The notes beneath the pieces were generated by a model. That model had not been told where the DNA came from, made no database searches, and worked only from the letters and a program-made list of their open reading frames with translations. From an uncultured Planctomycetales bacterium (GTDB lineage Bacteria; Planctomycetota; Planctomycetia; Pirellulales; Thermoguttaceae), in the NCBI GenBank assembly GCA_946541595.1, contig CAMNJU010000006.1, forward strand, positions 1 to 39,445: DNA of 39,445 nucleotides, in the 5' to 3' direction. Numbering within the stretch: the stretch's first letter is position 1; every line of letters begins with the position of its first letter. Shown here piece by piece: positions 24,779 through 32,622 of the stretch. The position numbers and the translations under genes are program-made.

Positions 24779-25270
24779 ATGATTTCTACAAAAGGCAGAT
24801 ACGCGCTGCGCGTTATGATCGATTTGGCGGAGCAGGATTCGGGCGATTTCGTTCCCCTTACGGAAATTGCGTCGCGCCAGCAGATATCGCTCAAGTATCT
24901 TGAGATTATTCTGAAGATACTCGTCAAAAAGAAGCTGCTCAAAGGGCGGCGGGGAAAGGGGGGCGGCTATAAGCTTACCCGCGCGCCGGAAGAGTATAAC
25001 GTATGCGAGATTCTCGAATTGACGGAGGGCTCGCTGGCGGCCGTCGCATGCTTGGAGCCCGACGCTGACGAGTGTCCCCGAAGGAGCGTGTGCCGAACGT
25101 TCAATATGTGGGCTCAGTTCGACAGGCTGGTCCATAAGTTTTTCGAGAATATCTCTCTGGCGGAACTCATGGTCGAACCGGAAGCGCAGCTTGCGAATCT
25201 CGAAGCGCTTTCCTCCGTCGCGCTGTGCTCCGTTCAACCGAAAGAACGCAAATCCAAGAGCTCGAACTGA
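24779..25270 (+). CDS. Rrf2-family transcriptional regulator with IscR-like cysteines
   Basis: The product (163 aa) starts at ATG 24779, fixed by AGGAGG and by the family-typical MISTKGRYALRVMIDLA opening. The winged helix-turn-helix spans about 1-65 (LTEIASRQQISLKYLEIIL recognition region, then KGRRGKGGGYKL wing). Three cysteines, C91-X7-C99-X5-C105, lie where IscR/NsrR carry their Fe-S ligands (IscR C92, C98, C104), so cluster binding is likely. Relatives include IscR, NsrR and the cysteine regulator CymR. It is divergent from operon copy 2, and the CC-N13-GG dyad over that promoter is the probable target. It is the only full-length rrf2 in the window and could control both operon copies. 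Confidence 0.92.
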   Translation: MISTKGRYALRVMIDLAEQDSGDFVPLTEIASRQQISLKYLEIILKILVKKKLLKGRRGKGGGYKLTRAPEEYNVCEILELTEGSLAAVACLEPDADECPRRSVCRTFNMWAQFDRLVHKFFENISLAELMVEPEAQLANLEALSSVALCSVQPKERKSKSSN

Positions 25271-25296
25271 CGTATTCTTTTCCGCGCATAATAAAC

Positions 25297-25338
25297 GAGG
25301 CGCGTTCGGCATGACCGAGCGCGCCTCTTCGCGTTTTA
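25297..25338. terminator. Bidirectional terminator between rrf2 and GH2 gene
   Basis: GAGGCGCG (25297-25304) and CGCGCCTC (25320-25327) pair, with an inner TCGG/CCGA stem. TTCGCGTTTT follows on the plus strand and GTTTATTAT on the minus strand. It separates convergent genes. Confidence 0.65.
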
Positions 25339-25357
25339 AAACGGAGCTAATCGGCCG

Positions 25358-28300
25358 CTATTGGGCGTCGACCGTTTTCTGTTCCCACAATCCGGAATAA
25401 TGGGCGACGTGGAACCAGCGCAAACTCCCTTCGCCCAGCGATTTTACGGCGAACGTCGGACTTGCGCCGCTTTCGAGCAGAGCGTTGTCGACGGTCAGAT
25501 AGAATACGCCGAAGAAATCAGGGCCGGGCTGTTCAACGCGCCCAATCTGGAATTTCAGGGCAAGCTTTCCGTCTTCGGACCGCCATTCGACTTCGTCGCC
25601 GACTTTCGAGTTTTCGGCGGGCAAATCGAATTTCACGGCCGCTTTGCCGTTGACGCTCAGTTCAAAGCCGTCTGTTTTCGGCTCCGACCAGTAGCCGAGC
25701 GCTCCGACGAACGCGAAGGTCGTTTTTCCGTCGCCAAGCTCGCCGACGGGCCGGCCTTGCCAAACGACTTCCGCTTCTTTCGACTTCTGCCGGCAGTTCA
25801 TTTCAACGGAGCTTTCTTCGTACAGCGTCATCCACGGCATGAAGTCTGAAAGATTCGTTTTTACCGGCTTTTGGAATCCCCAAACGACGCCCTGCGGAAC
25901 CGTAAAGAACGTCGCGCGAAAGGAAGTCGAGCGCGTCTTAGGATCGAACGCGGGACTCGCGACGTAGTCGAGCAGGGAATCGAGGAGCGCGGTCGCTTCC
26001 GGCGTTCCCTGCGTCAGATCGAGCGCGTACGACGCGAGCAGTTTTCCTTTTCCTAAAACGGTTTGGCCAAGATAGAGGTAATAGGAATCGCGTCCTTCGC
26101 CGACGGCGAGCGGCTCAAATTCGCTTCCGATCGGTTTGCTCGCCAAGTCGGGCGCGCCGGTACGGACGAGCCGGAACCATAACTCGGTCATTTCAGGCGA
26201 ATTGGGAAATTCCGCGAACGCGGGCGAGTCGGCGAACGCCGTGCCGACCTGCGTGCCGAGCGCCCACCAGCCGAGGCTCACGTTGGGGGTAGGGGACGGC
26301 TGCGCGATCGCGAAGACGCGTCTGCCGGCCGCAAGACCTGCGTAATAGGCCTCTTCGTTCGGATCAACGATCCAGATTTTGCCGTCGTTCGGATCGGCGG
26401 CCGCGGGGTCGTCTGGAATCGGTTCGACGCCGTCGTAGAGTTTGGCGAACGCGTCGCGCCACGCTCTCGAGACGGCGAATCCGTCGAGCGAGCGCTTGGC
26501 GCGTTTCGGGAAGAGCCAGTAATCCCAACTGTTGACCGCGTCGGAACCTTCGACGGAAACGGCAAGTTCCGCCGCGATCGGCTTGGAGGCGGCTCCTTCC
26601 GGAATCGCGATTTCGCACGCGCCTACAGCGCCTGCGAAGCCCGGCTCAATGGCGTCGAACGGGAGCGTCCCTTCAAGAATCGTTTCGCCCGTCGCTTTAT
26701 CGCGCAGCGACCACGAGAGGTTGCCCGCGGGAATCGCGTTCGCGTCGTAGTGCGAGATCTTAAATTCCGCGTTGAACTTGGAGCCCGCGACGAGTATCGG
26801 GGCGGGAAGATCGGTCGTTACGAGGAGCGCGGTCGGGCCGTTAAAGCGGTAGAACGTCTTGGGCGCGTTTCCGTTCGGACGCGGTTCCCAGAAGGGATTG
26901 AGATATCCCTGCGCGGCGACGCACGAACCTTGCGGAATCGAGGCGTCGACGAGCGACCAGAAGAGGTATCCGTCGCACTTGGGATCGAGGCGCGCCGATT
27001 CCAGCCCGCGTTTCTGATAGATCGCCTGCAATTTCTCAGACGCGGCGATACACGCGGCGCCCCAGTTTTCATCCAGCCCTACGTCGTTGAGCTTTTTGAG
27101 CCACGCCGCTACGCTCACGGGCGCTTTGCGCACGCCGGTAAAGCGCGGTTCGTAACGCGGATCCATTTTGATCGCGAGATTAAGGTATTCGTGCGCGATG
27201 AACGGAACGGTCAGGTCGTCGTGCGCGCCCGGCGTCCACGGATTGATAATGGAGCCTCCGCTTGAGCCGTTTGTGGTAAAGTCGGAGGCGCCGGGCTTAT
27301 TGCCCATGCCTCCGTCCTGATGAATTACGAGCCGGTCGGGATCGTAGGCCTTAACCCAAGAGTAGAGCTCTTTATCGAGCGGCGAACCGAGGTAGCCTTC
27401 GTTTCCGTAAGAATATGTGGCGAACGAGACGTAGCGGCGGCACGTGCGGAAGAGCTCGTACATATCCCGCTTGGGATTAAACGGGAAGCCTTCGCAGGTT
27501 ACGTCGTGATAATAGGGCGTTTCGGGCTGCAGCAGTATCCCTTTTTCGTCGGCGCTTTCGAAGTATTCGGGGAGCGGACAGTGGGTATGGAACCGCATGT
27601 AGTTGAATCCGGCGTCCTTATAGGTCGTCATGTGCGCGCGGAATCGGTCGCGGTCGGCCGGCTCGATGAGATTGATCTGATCGTAGTTGTGGTCGCCCCC
27701 TCCGCGGAGGAAATAGGGCTTGCCGTTGAGAACGAATTTGTCGCCTTCGACTTTAAGTTCGCGCACGCCAAAACGTTCCGTCCAGCCGTGAATCGCCTTT
27801 CCGGACGCGTCTTTGAGAACGACGTCGGCAATATAGAGGTTCGGAGTTTCGGGCGTCCACAGTTTGCAGTTCTCAATTGGGACGCTGACGCGGAACGGTT
27901 TGGGGAGTCCGAATTCGCCCTTGGAGAGTTCGCCGGGAATCTCCGCTTTTCCGACCGGTTCGCCCGCGGGCGTTTTAATTGTAACTTCAATTGATTTGAC
28001 AAGTTCGGGGGCGCCAAGCTCAGACGAGAATTTCACGCCGTTCTTTTGCAGGACGGCGAACTGATCGCGGTCGTTCGGGGAGAGCTCGTCGTCGTAGAGC
28101 GGATACGGCTTGCCGTCGCTTCCGGTCGTCTTGACGTAAACGCGCACGTCCGCGGAACGCGTTTCGAAGTCGCCGCGCGCCCAGACGTCGTCGACGTACG
28201 TGTCGGGCGTCGCTTCGAGCTCGACGTCGCGGAAGAATCCGCCGAATTTTTCGTTAACCGCGGTAAGTCCAAGGCGGGAAGGGACGTCGTTTCGTACGAG

Positions 28301-28885
28301 CGCGGTGATTTCGTTCTGTTCGCCAAAGCGCACGAGATTGGTTACGTCGTACTTTCGCGCGCCGCAGTAGATTTCGACGTAAGCGGCGCGTTGGCCGTTA
28401 ATCCAAAGGTACGCGTTCGAGGCGACGCCGCCGACTTTGAGCCATACGCGGCCCCCTTTCCAGTCGTCGGGCAGCTCGAAAGTTCGACGGTAGAGCCCCA
28501 AGCCGACGTAGACGTGGTTGAGATCCCACATTCCGCAATCCCAACTCGGATCCCAGGTTCGGCCGCGGCCCGGCTCGCCGAGGCCCTGCGCTTCCCAAAT
28601 ACCGGGCACGGCCATTTTGCGCGCCTTCTCCCAGTTGTACGTGAATTTGCCCCAAACGCCGTCGCCGACGCCAAGTCGGTACGACTCCGGACGTTCCGTC
28701 ATGAAACTCCATTCTCCGGAGAGCGATTGGACTTTCGCAAACTCAGACCGTTCAACGGGATTGACGACCGCGAACGACTCGGGCGCGCCCCAGTCTTTTG
28801 CGTCGTTTCCAAAGGCGGCGCTTTGGAAACCGACGAGCAGACACGCGGCCGCAAACAGCAAAAACGCTTTACAATTTATACGCAT
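25358..28885 (-). CDS. Secreted glycoside hydrolase family 2 enzyme
   Basis: The product (1175 aa) has a Sec signal peptide (MRINCKAFLLFAAACLLVGF ... AFG). A jelly-roll sugar-binding domain follows (VWLKVGGVASNAYLWINGQ), then an immunoglobulin-like domain (LWTPETPNLY). The TIM barrel has FNYMRFHTHCPLPEYFESAD, the putative acid/base Glu in YSYGNEGYLG and the putative nucleophile Glu in IAHEYLNL. The ~500-residue C-terminal extension ends with a module also found in the neighbouring GH2 gene (FAFVGALGYWSEP ... FELSVNGKA). GH2 includes beta-galactosidases, glucuronidases and mannosidases; the substrate cannot be fixed here. GGAG lies eight bases upstream of the ATG. It is likely periplasmic or extracellular. 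Confidence 0.88.
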   Translation of the reverse strand: MRINCKAFLLFAAACLLVGFQSAAFGNDAKDWGAPESFAVVNPVERSEFAKVQSLSGEWSFMTERPESYRLGVGDGVWGKFTYNWEKARKMAVPGIWEAQGLGEPGRGRTWDPSWDCGMWDLNHVYVGLGLYRRTFELPDDWKGGRVWLKVGGVASNAYLWINGQRAAYVEIYCGARKYDVTNLVRFGEQNEITALVRNDVPSRLGLTAVNEKFGGFFRDVELEATPDTYVDDVWARGDFETRSADVRVYVKTTGSDGKPYPLYDDELSPNDRDQFAVLQKNGVKFSSELGAPELVKSIEVTIKTPAGEPVGKAEIPGELSKGEFGLPKPFRVSVPIENCKLWTPETPNLYIADVVLKDASGKAIHGWTERFGVRELKVEGDKFVLNGKPYFLRGGGDHNYDQINLIEPADRDRFRAHMTTYKDAGFNYMRFHTHCPLPEYFESADEKGILLQPETPYYHDVTCEGFPFNPKRDMYELFRTCRRYVSFATYSYGNEGYLGSPLDKELYSWVKAYDPDRLVIHQDGGMGNKPGASDFTTNGSSGGSIINPWTPGAHDDLTVPFIAHEYLNLAIKMDPRYEPRFTGVRKAPVSVAAWLKKLNDVGLDENWGAACIAASEKLQAIYQKRGLESARLDPKCDGYLFWSLVDASIPQGSCVAAQGYLNPFWEPRPNGNAPKTFYRFNGPTALLVTTDLPAPILVAGSKFNAEFKISHYDANAIPAGNLSWSLRDKATGETILEGTLPFDAIEPGFAGAVGACEIAIPEGAASKPIAAELAVSVEGSDAVNSWDYWLFPKRAKRSLDGFAVSRAWRDAFAKLYDGVEPIPDDPAAADPNDGKIWIVDPNEEAYYAGLAAGRRVFAIAQPSPTPNVSLGWWALGTQVGTAFADSPAFAEFPNSPEMTELWFRLVRTGAPDLASKPIGSEFEPLAVGEGRDSYYLYLGQTVLGKGKLLASYALDLTQGTPEATALLDSLLDYVASPAFDPKTRSTSFRATFFTVPQGVVWGFQKPVKTNLSDFMPWMTLYEESSVEMNCRQKSKEAEVVWQGRPVGELGDGKTTFAFVGALGYWSEPKTDGFELSVNGKAAVKFDLPAENSKVGDEVEWRSEDGKLALKFQIGRVEQPGPDFFGVFYLTVDNALLESGASPTFAVKSLGEGSLRWFHVAHYSGLWEQKTVDAQ

Positions 28886-28954
28886 GACTTTTACTCCGAG
28901 CGCGGACAGGACGGAAGAACGCCCCGATCGCCCGTGTTAGGGGAACGATATGCC

Positions 28955-28996
28955 AAACAAAAAACAGGGGCGGCGCCGGTAAAACGCCGTCCCTGT
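28955..28996 (-). terminator. Terminator between the two GH2 genes
   Basis: CCCTGT (28991-28996) pairs with ACAGGG (28964-28969), extended by an inner GGCG/CGCC. On the minus strand it runs into TTTTTTGTTTGG. It suggests that the downstream GH2 gene has its own promoter, although none is clear in the next 70 bp. Confidence 0.7.
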
Positions 28997-29032
28997 CATT
29001 GTACGCGACCCGCTCCGCAAGTTCAAGGAAAA

Positions 29033-29056
29033 ACCGCTTTCACGGAGCGTTTTTTT
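29033..29056. terminator. Weak hairpin just after the second GH2 gene
   Basis: A short CGCT/AGCG stem (29035-29049) is followed by seven T on the plus strand and preceded by five A, giving a U tract on the minus strand. The stem is short, so support is modest. Confidence 0.35.
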
Positions 29057-29074
29057 CAGCCGTTTTCCGCGGCG

Positions 29075-32000
29075 TTATTGCGCGGCGGACGGCGCGAGAT
29101 CGGAAAAATCGGTGTAGAGATTGATTCCGAACCAGCGCGAGCTGCCGTCTCCGAGCGACCGAACCGATATATCCTGAGCCTGATTCGGTTTAACGAGACT
29201 TGCCGGAACGGTCAGTTTAAAGATTCCGTACTTGTCGTTGGGCGCCAGTTCCTTTTTCGCCTCGAATTCGAGAGTCGCGGAACCGTCGGCGGACGACCAC
29301 GCGAACGCGGTCGTTTGGCCGTCGAACGTCTCGACGACGTCGAACGGAATCAGGGCCTGTCCGTTGAACGAAAGCTCGAATCCTTTGGACTTAGCCGTAG
29401 TCGCATATCCAGTTCCGCCGGCGAAGAGGAACGTAACTTTTTCCGCGTCGGCCGATTTAACGGCCGCCGTCTTCCAGGAGACCGCGGAATCGACTTTGTT
29501 CTGCCGGCAGACCCAGTTTGGCACGTCGTGGTTCATGGAACGGTAGGAATTCCACACGCCGCTCTCCGAATAGGTTCCGAGCCGTTCGAATCCGAGCGTA
29601 ACGCCGTCGGGCACAACGATCTTCGGCATAATTGAATCGGCGTCCCACTGGACTTTCGCGGGCGCGTCGCTCGCCGCTTCGTCAATCATGCGCGCGAGGA
29701 GCCAGTTTCCGATCGGGGAATTCTGACCTTCCGCGTGATTGAGTCCTGAAACGAGCATCTTGCCTTTGTCGAGCCCGATTTCCAGCAGAAGCGCTTCGTC
29801 GCGCACGAGCACGAGGCTCGACAGAGCGCGCACAAAGATTTCCGGCCGCGGATTCTTCGTCTCGACGTTATACTTAACGGCGCCGTCGAGAAGCGGAGCC
29901 CACGCCGCGCCGCAGAAATTCCCGTAGACGACGTCGTCGGAGATCGCGTTCGGATAGACGTAAGTACCTGTGTTGTTTTGCGTTTCGGAGTCGCCCGCCT
30001 TCCACCATGTCTGCTGGAACCGAACCGGGAGTCCGGCGAAGAATTGCGAGCCGCCGAAATGGAGAACGCCCGCGCCCGCCTTAGCGGCCGCGACGATTTC
30101 CGGATCGGCCCAGGCGACCGCGTAGACCGCGTCGGTTGGCAATTCGCCGTTGAGCTCGGCGAGCGGCTTGACGTTCCACTCTTTCGGGAAGAACTGGATC
30201 GCGGTTTCGTCGGCGTAGACCTGCTTTGCCGTCTTCGGAGCGATCTCTTTCGGGAAGACGAACGCGTTCCACGTGTTTTCGTATTCCGTTTCGTCGTCGC
30301 CCTTCCACGAGAATTTGAGAATTGCCTGAGTCGGGCGTTCGACTTCAGGGCATACGAACCGGACGTCGGCGAGCGGCGTAAGTTTCCCATTGGGCGCGAC
30401 GGCGGGATCGGCGGTCAGTTTTGTTTCCTGAGGCCAATTCGCGTTTCCGGCGGCGTCGGCGTTGGCGGGCAGGAAGGACCAAGTCGCGACGCCCGTCTTC
30501 GCCTTAGGCGCAAAGTTCGAGATCATAAAGGTTAACTTCGCTTCGTCTCCGGAGCGGTACGTAAAGTCGAGCCCTTCCTGCAGGAGGACGACGTCGTTAT
30601 TGAACGGGAGCAAATCTTCCGGTTTGAGCGACTTCGGACGGAAGAAGAGATCGACGATTCCGTTCGACGTGGTCCAGTAGTCCTGAATGAGCCACCAGTG
30701 GTATCCGGAGAGCGCTTCGTTGCGGCGCACGCCTTCGACGTTGTATTTGTGGGACAGGAGATAGAGCTGCTCGGACGCGCGCGCCCACGCTTCCACTTCG
30801 CCGTCGAGCCCAAGCTCTTCGAGTTTCGCTTTTCCGGCCGTCATCCAGAACGGCTTATAATTGCTGTCTTTAAAGAGCTCGACTTGATCCTGGCGCGAGA
30901 AGGTCAGGAAGTTGCCCGCCTCGTGCGAGACGGTCGGTTTGTCGAACTTCGCGTCCGTCTTGAACTTATTGCGATTGAGAACGGGATTCGACCATTCGTC
31001 GAAGAGGATACTGTAGAATTCCTGAGCCGGTCGTCCGCCGAACGCGACGTAATCCTTGAGGAAGTCGCCGTCGCAGTCGGTGAAGTATCGGTCCGGGTCG
31101 AACTTTTTGGCGATTTCCATGCATTCGGGCCCGAGCGTCATGGCGTTCCAGCGGTCGAGACCGAGCATGCATAATTCGTTGCCGCCGACCCAGATAAAGA
31201 TCGACGGATGATTCCGGTATTCCTTAACGACCTGAGCCCAGCGTTCCTTAATTGTATCGAGGGCGGGCTTAGGATCGGCGCCTTCCGGGACGTTGCGCTT
31301 CCAGAGATCCCCTTCGCCGGGGAGCTGCTGCGGATAGCCGAGGAGCATCTCGCCGTTCGGGAGCATGCCGAGCTCGTCGCACGCGTCGTAATACTCGTGC
31401 GGGAGAATGCAGCTGTGATGACGGCAATGGTTGAAGCCAAACGACTTAATAATCTTGAGCCGCTCGCGGTACATATTGATATCGGTCGGCATGGAGAATT
31501 CGATCGGATAGATATGGTCGTCTCCGTAACCGCGCAGGAAGAACGGTTTGCCGTTGAGCAAAATGCGATTGCCGTCGAATTTAATTTCGCGCGCGCCGTA
31601 GGTCGATTCGAGAGCGTCGACTCTTTGCGAACGGACCAGCGTCGCTCTTACTCGATAAAGGTAGGGTGAATCGGGCGTCCAGAGTTTCGGATTCGGAATC
31701 TGAACGGCGGCGGAAACGTCGGCCTGGCCGGACGATAGATCAAGGTTGACGTCTTCCAGTTTGTCGTTGACGCAGTTTGAGTTTGAGTCGAATACTTGGA
31801 GCCTGAGCGTTCCTTTGAAGTCGGGCGTTTTATTCTCGTCGAGCACGGTCGCGTCGACCTGGCACACGGCGCGCGTAACGTTCGTCTTATCGTCGTACCA
31901 GAGTTTCGTGCGCAGATAGAGCGAATCGAGACGCGTTTTCGGGCGCGATTCGAGATAGACGTGGCCCCAAAGGCCGCCCCATTTAATTTCAAGGTAGTCG

Positions 32001-32572
32001 TTAAGAGACGCCGCGCCAAGGAGCGGATCGACGTCCCAGCGCTGCGCGGAATCGACGCAAATGGCGACGGTCGCTTCTTTTCCGGGCGTTAAGAACTGCG
32101 AGACGTTCCATTCGTGGCTTCCGATACATCCGATCGCTTCAGGCCCGACGAGGTTTCCGTCGATCCAGACTTTCGCGTAGCGGGAAATCCCCTGAAGGAC
32201 TAAGAAGATCGAGTCGTCTTTTTCCCAGTTTTTCGGGACTGAAATTGTTCGTTTGTACCAGCCTTTGCCGACAAAATTATGCTTGACTTTATCGTTTTCA
32301 ACGCCGTATCCCTGCGCGTCCCAAATACCGGGAACCTGGATTTTGCCGGGCTCTTTTGGGGCGTATCCTTCGGGGAGTTCCGCCGGGAGCGCGACGGACG
32401 CGTCGAACCAGCGGTTCGCTTCGCCCGTCCCGTCGGGATCGGTCGCAAAGTTCCACGTTCCGTCGAGATCAAGTCTTCCGCGATACGGGGCCGTTTCGCT
32501 CGAAAACGCCGCGGAACACGCCAGCGACGCTAGGAATAAAAGGACCAGAATAGGCGTTTGAAATGTTTTCAT
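29075..32572 (-). CDS. Secreted glycoside hydrolase family 2 enzyme (paralogue)
   Basis: The product has 1165 aa from ATG 32572. The open frame extends further upstream into the malQ gene, but the signal peptide MKTFQTPILVLLFLASLA fixes this start. Domains run as in the neighbouring GH2: sugar-binding (ISRYAKVWIDGNLVGPE), Ig-like (LWTPDSPYLYRVRATL) and TIM barrel with GFNHCRHHSCILPHEYYDACDE. The acid/base Glu is in IWVGGNELCML and the candidate nucleophile Glu in PTVSHEAGNF. The shared C-terminal module (FLFAGGTGYATTAK ... FELSFNGQA, then SLGDGSSRWFG) ends the protein. It follows malQ by 50 bp on the same strand, so the two may be co-transcribed. Substrate unknown. Confidence 0.88.
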   Translation of the reverse strand: MKTFQTPILVLLFLASLACSAAFSSETAPYRGRLDLDGTWNFATDPDGTGEANRWFDASVALPAELPEGYAPKEPGKIQVPGIWDAQGYGVENDKVKHNFVGKGWYKRTISVPKNWEKDDSIFLVLQGISRYAKVWIDGNLVGPEAIGCIGSHEWNVSQFLTPGKEATVAICVDSAQRWDVDPLLGAASLNDYLEIKWGGLWGHVYLESRPKTRLDSLYLRTKLWYDDKTNVTRAVCQVDATVLDENKTPDFKGTLRLQVFDSNSNCVNDKLEDVNLDLSSGQADVSAAVQIPNPKLWTPDSPYLYRVRATLVRSQRVDALESTYGAREIKFDGNRILLNGKPFFLRGYGDDHIYPIEFSMPTDINMYRERLKIIKSFGFNHCRHHSCILPHEYYDACDELGMLPNGEMLLGYPQQLPGEGDLWKRNVPEGADPKPALDTIKERWAQVVKEYRNHPSIFIWVGGNELCMLGLDRWNAMTLGPECMEIAKKFDPDRYFTDCDGDFLKDYVAFGGRPAQEFYSILFDEWSNPVLNRNKFKTDAKFDKPTVSHEAGNFLTFSRQDQVELFKDSNYKPFWMTAGKAKLEELGLDGEVEAWARASEQLYLLSHKYNVEGVRRNEALSGYHWWLIQDYWTTSNGIVDLFFRPKSLKPEDLLPFNNDVVLLQEGLDFTYRSGDEAKLTFMISNFAPKAKTGVATWSFLPANADAAGNANWPQETKLTADPAVAPNGKLTPLADVRFVCPEVERPTQAILKFSWKGDDETEYENTWNAFVFPKEIAPKTAKQVYADETAIQFFPKEWNVKPLAELNGELPTDAVYAVAWADPEIVAAAKAGAGVLHFGGSQFFAGLPVRFQQTWWKAGDSETQNNTGTYVYPNAISDDVVYGNFCGAAWAPLLDGAVKYNVETKNPRPEIFVRALSSLVLVRDEALLLEIGLDKGKMLVSGLNHAEGQNSPIGNWLLARMIDEAASDAPAKVQWDADSIMPKIVVPDGVTLGFERLGTYSESGVWNSYRSMNHDVPNWVCRQNKVDSAVSWKTAAVKSADAEKVTFLFAGGTGYATTAKSKGFELSFNGQALIPFDVVETFDGQTTAFAWSSADGSATLEFEAKKELAPNDKYGIFKLTVPASLVKPNQAQDISVRSLGDGSSRWFGINLYTDFSDLAPSAAQ

Positions 32573-32622
32573 GACGACTGTTCCATGAGGCTGATGGTGA
32601 TAACGAATAGAGAACAAACGCG

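Larger units (their letters stand above)
12752..24852. repeat. Tandem duplication, unit 6032 bp, two copies
   Basis: Positions 12752-18820 and 18784-24852 correspond base for base with a constant offset of 6032. All five operon products and every shadow reading frame on both strands translate identically, and the control regions I compared by eye show no difference. The two blocks overlap by 37 bp (18784-18820), which is the inferred crossover tract inside rrf2. The upstream boundary is set by mismatches at 12743, 12750 and 12751 against 18775, 18782 and 18783. The downstream boundary is set by the C/T difference at 18821 against 24853. Confidence 0.92.

Noticed and set aside
12715-24852. Composite transposon or integron origin of the duplicated unit
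   Set aside because: No transposase, integrase, terminal inverted repeats or attC-like sites. The rrf2 crossover explains the structure.
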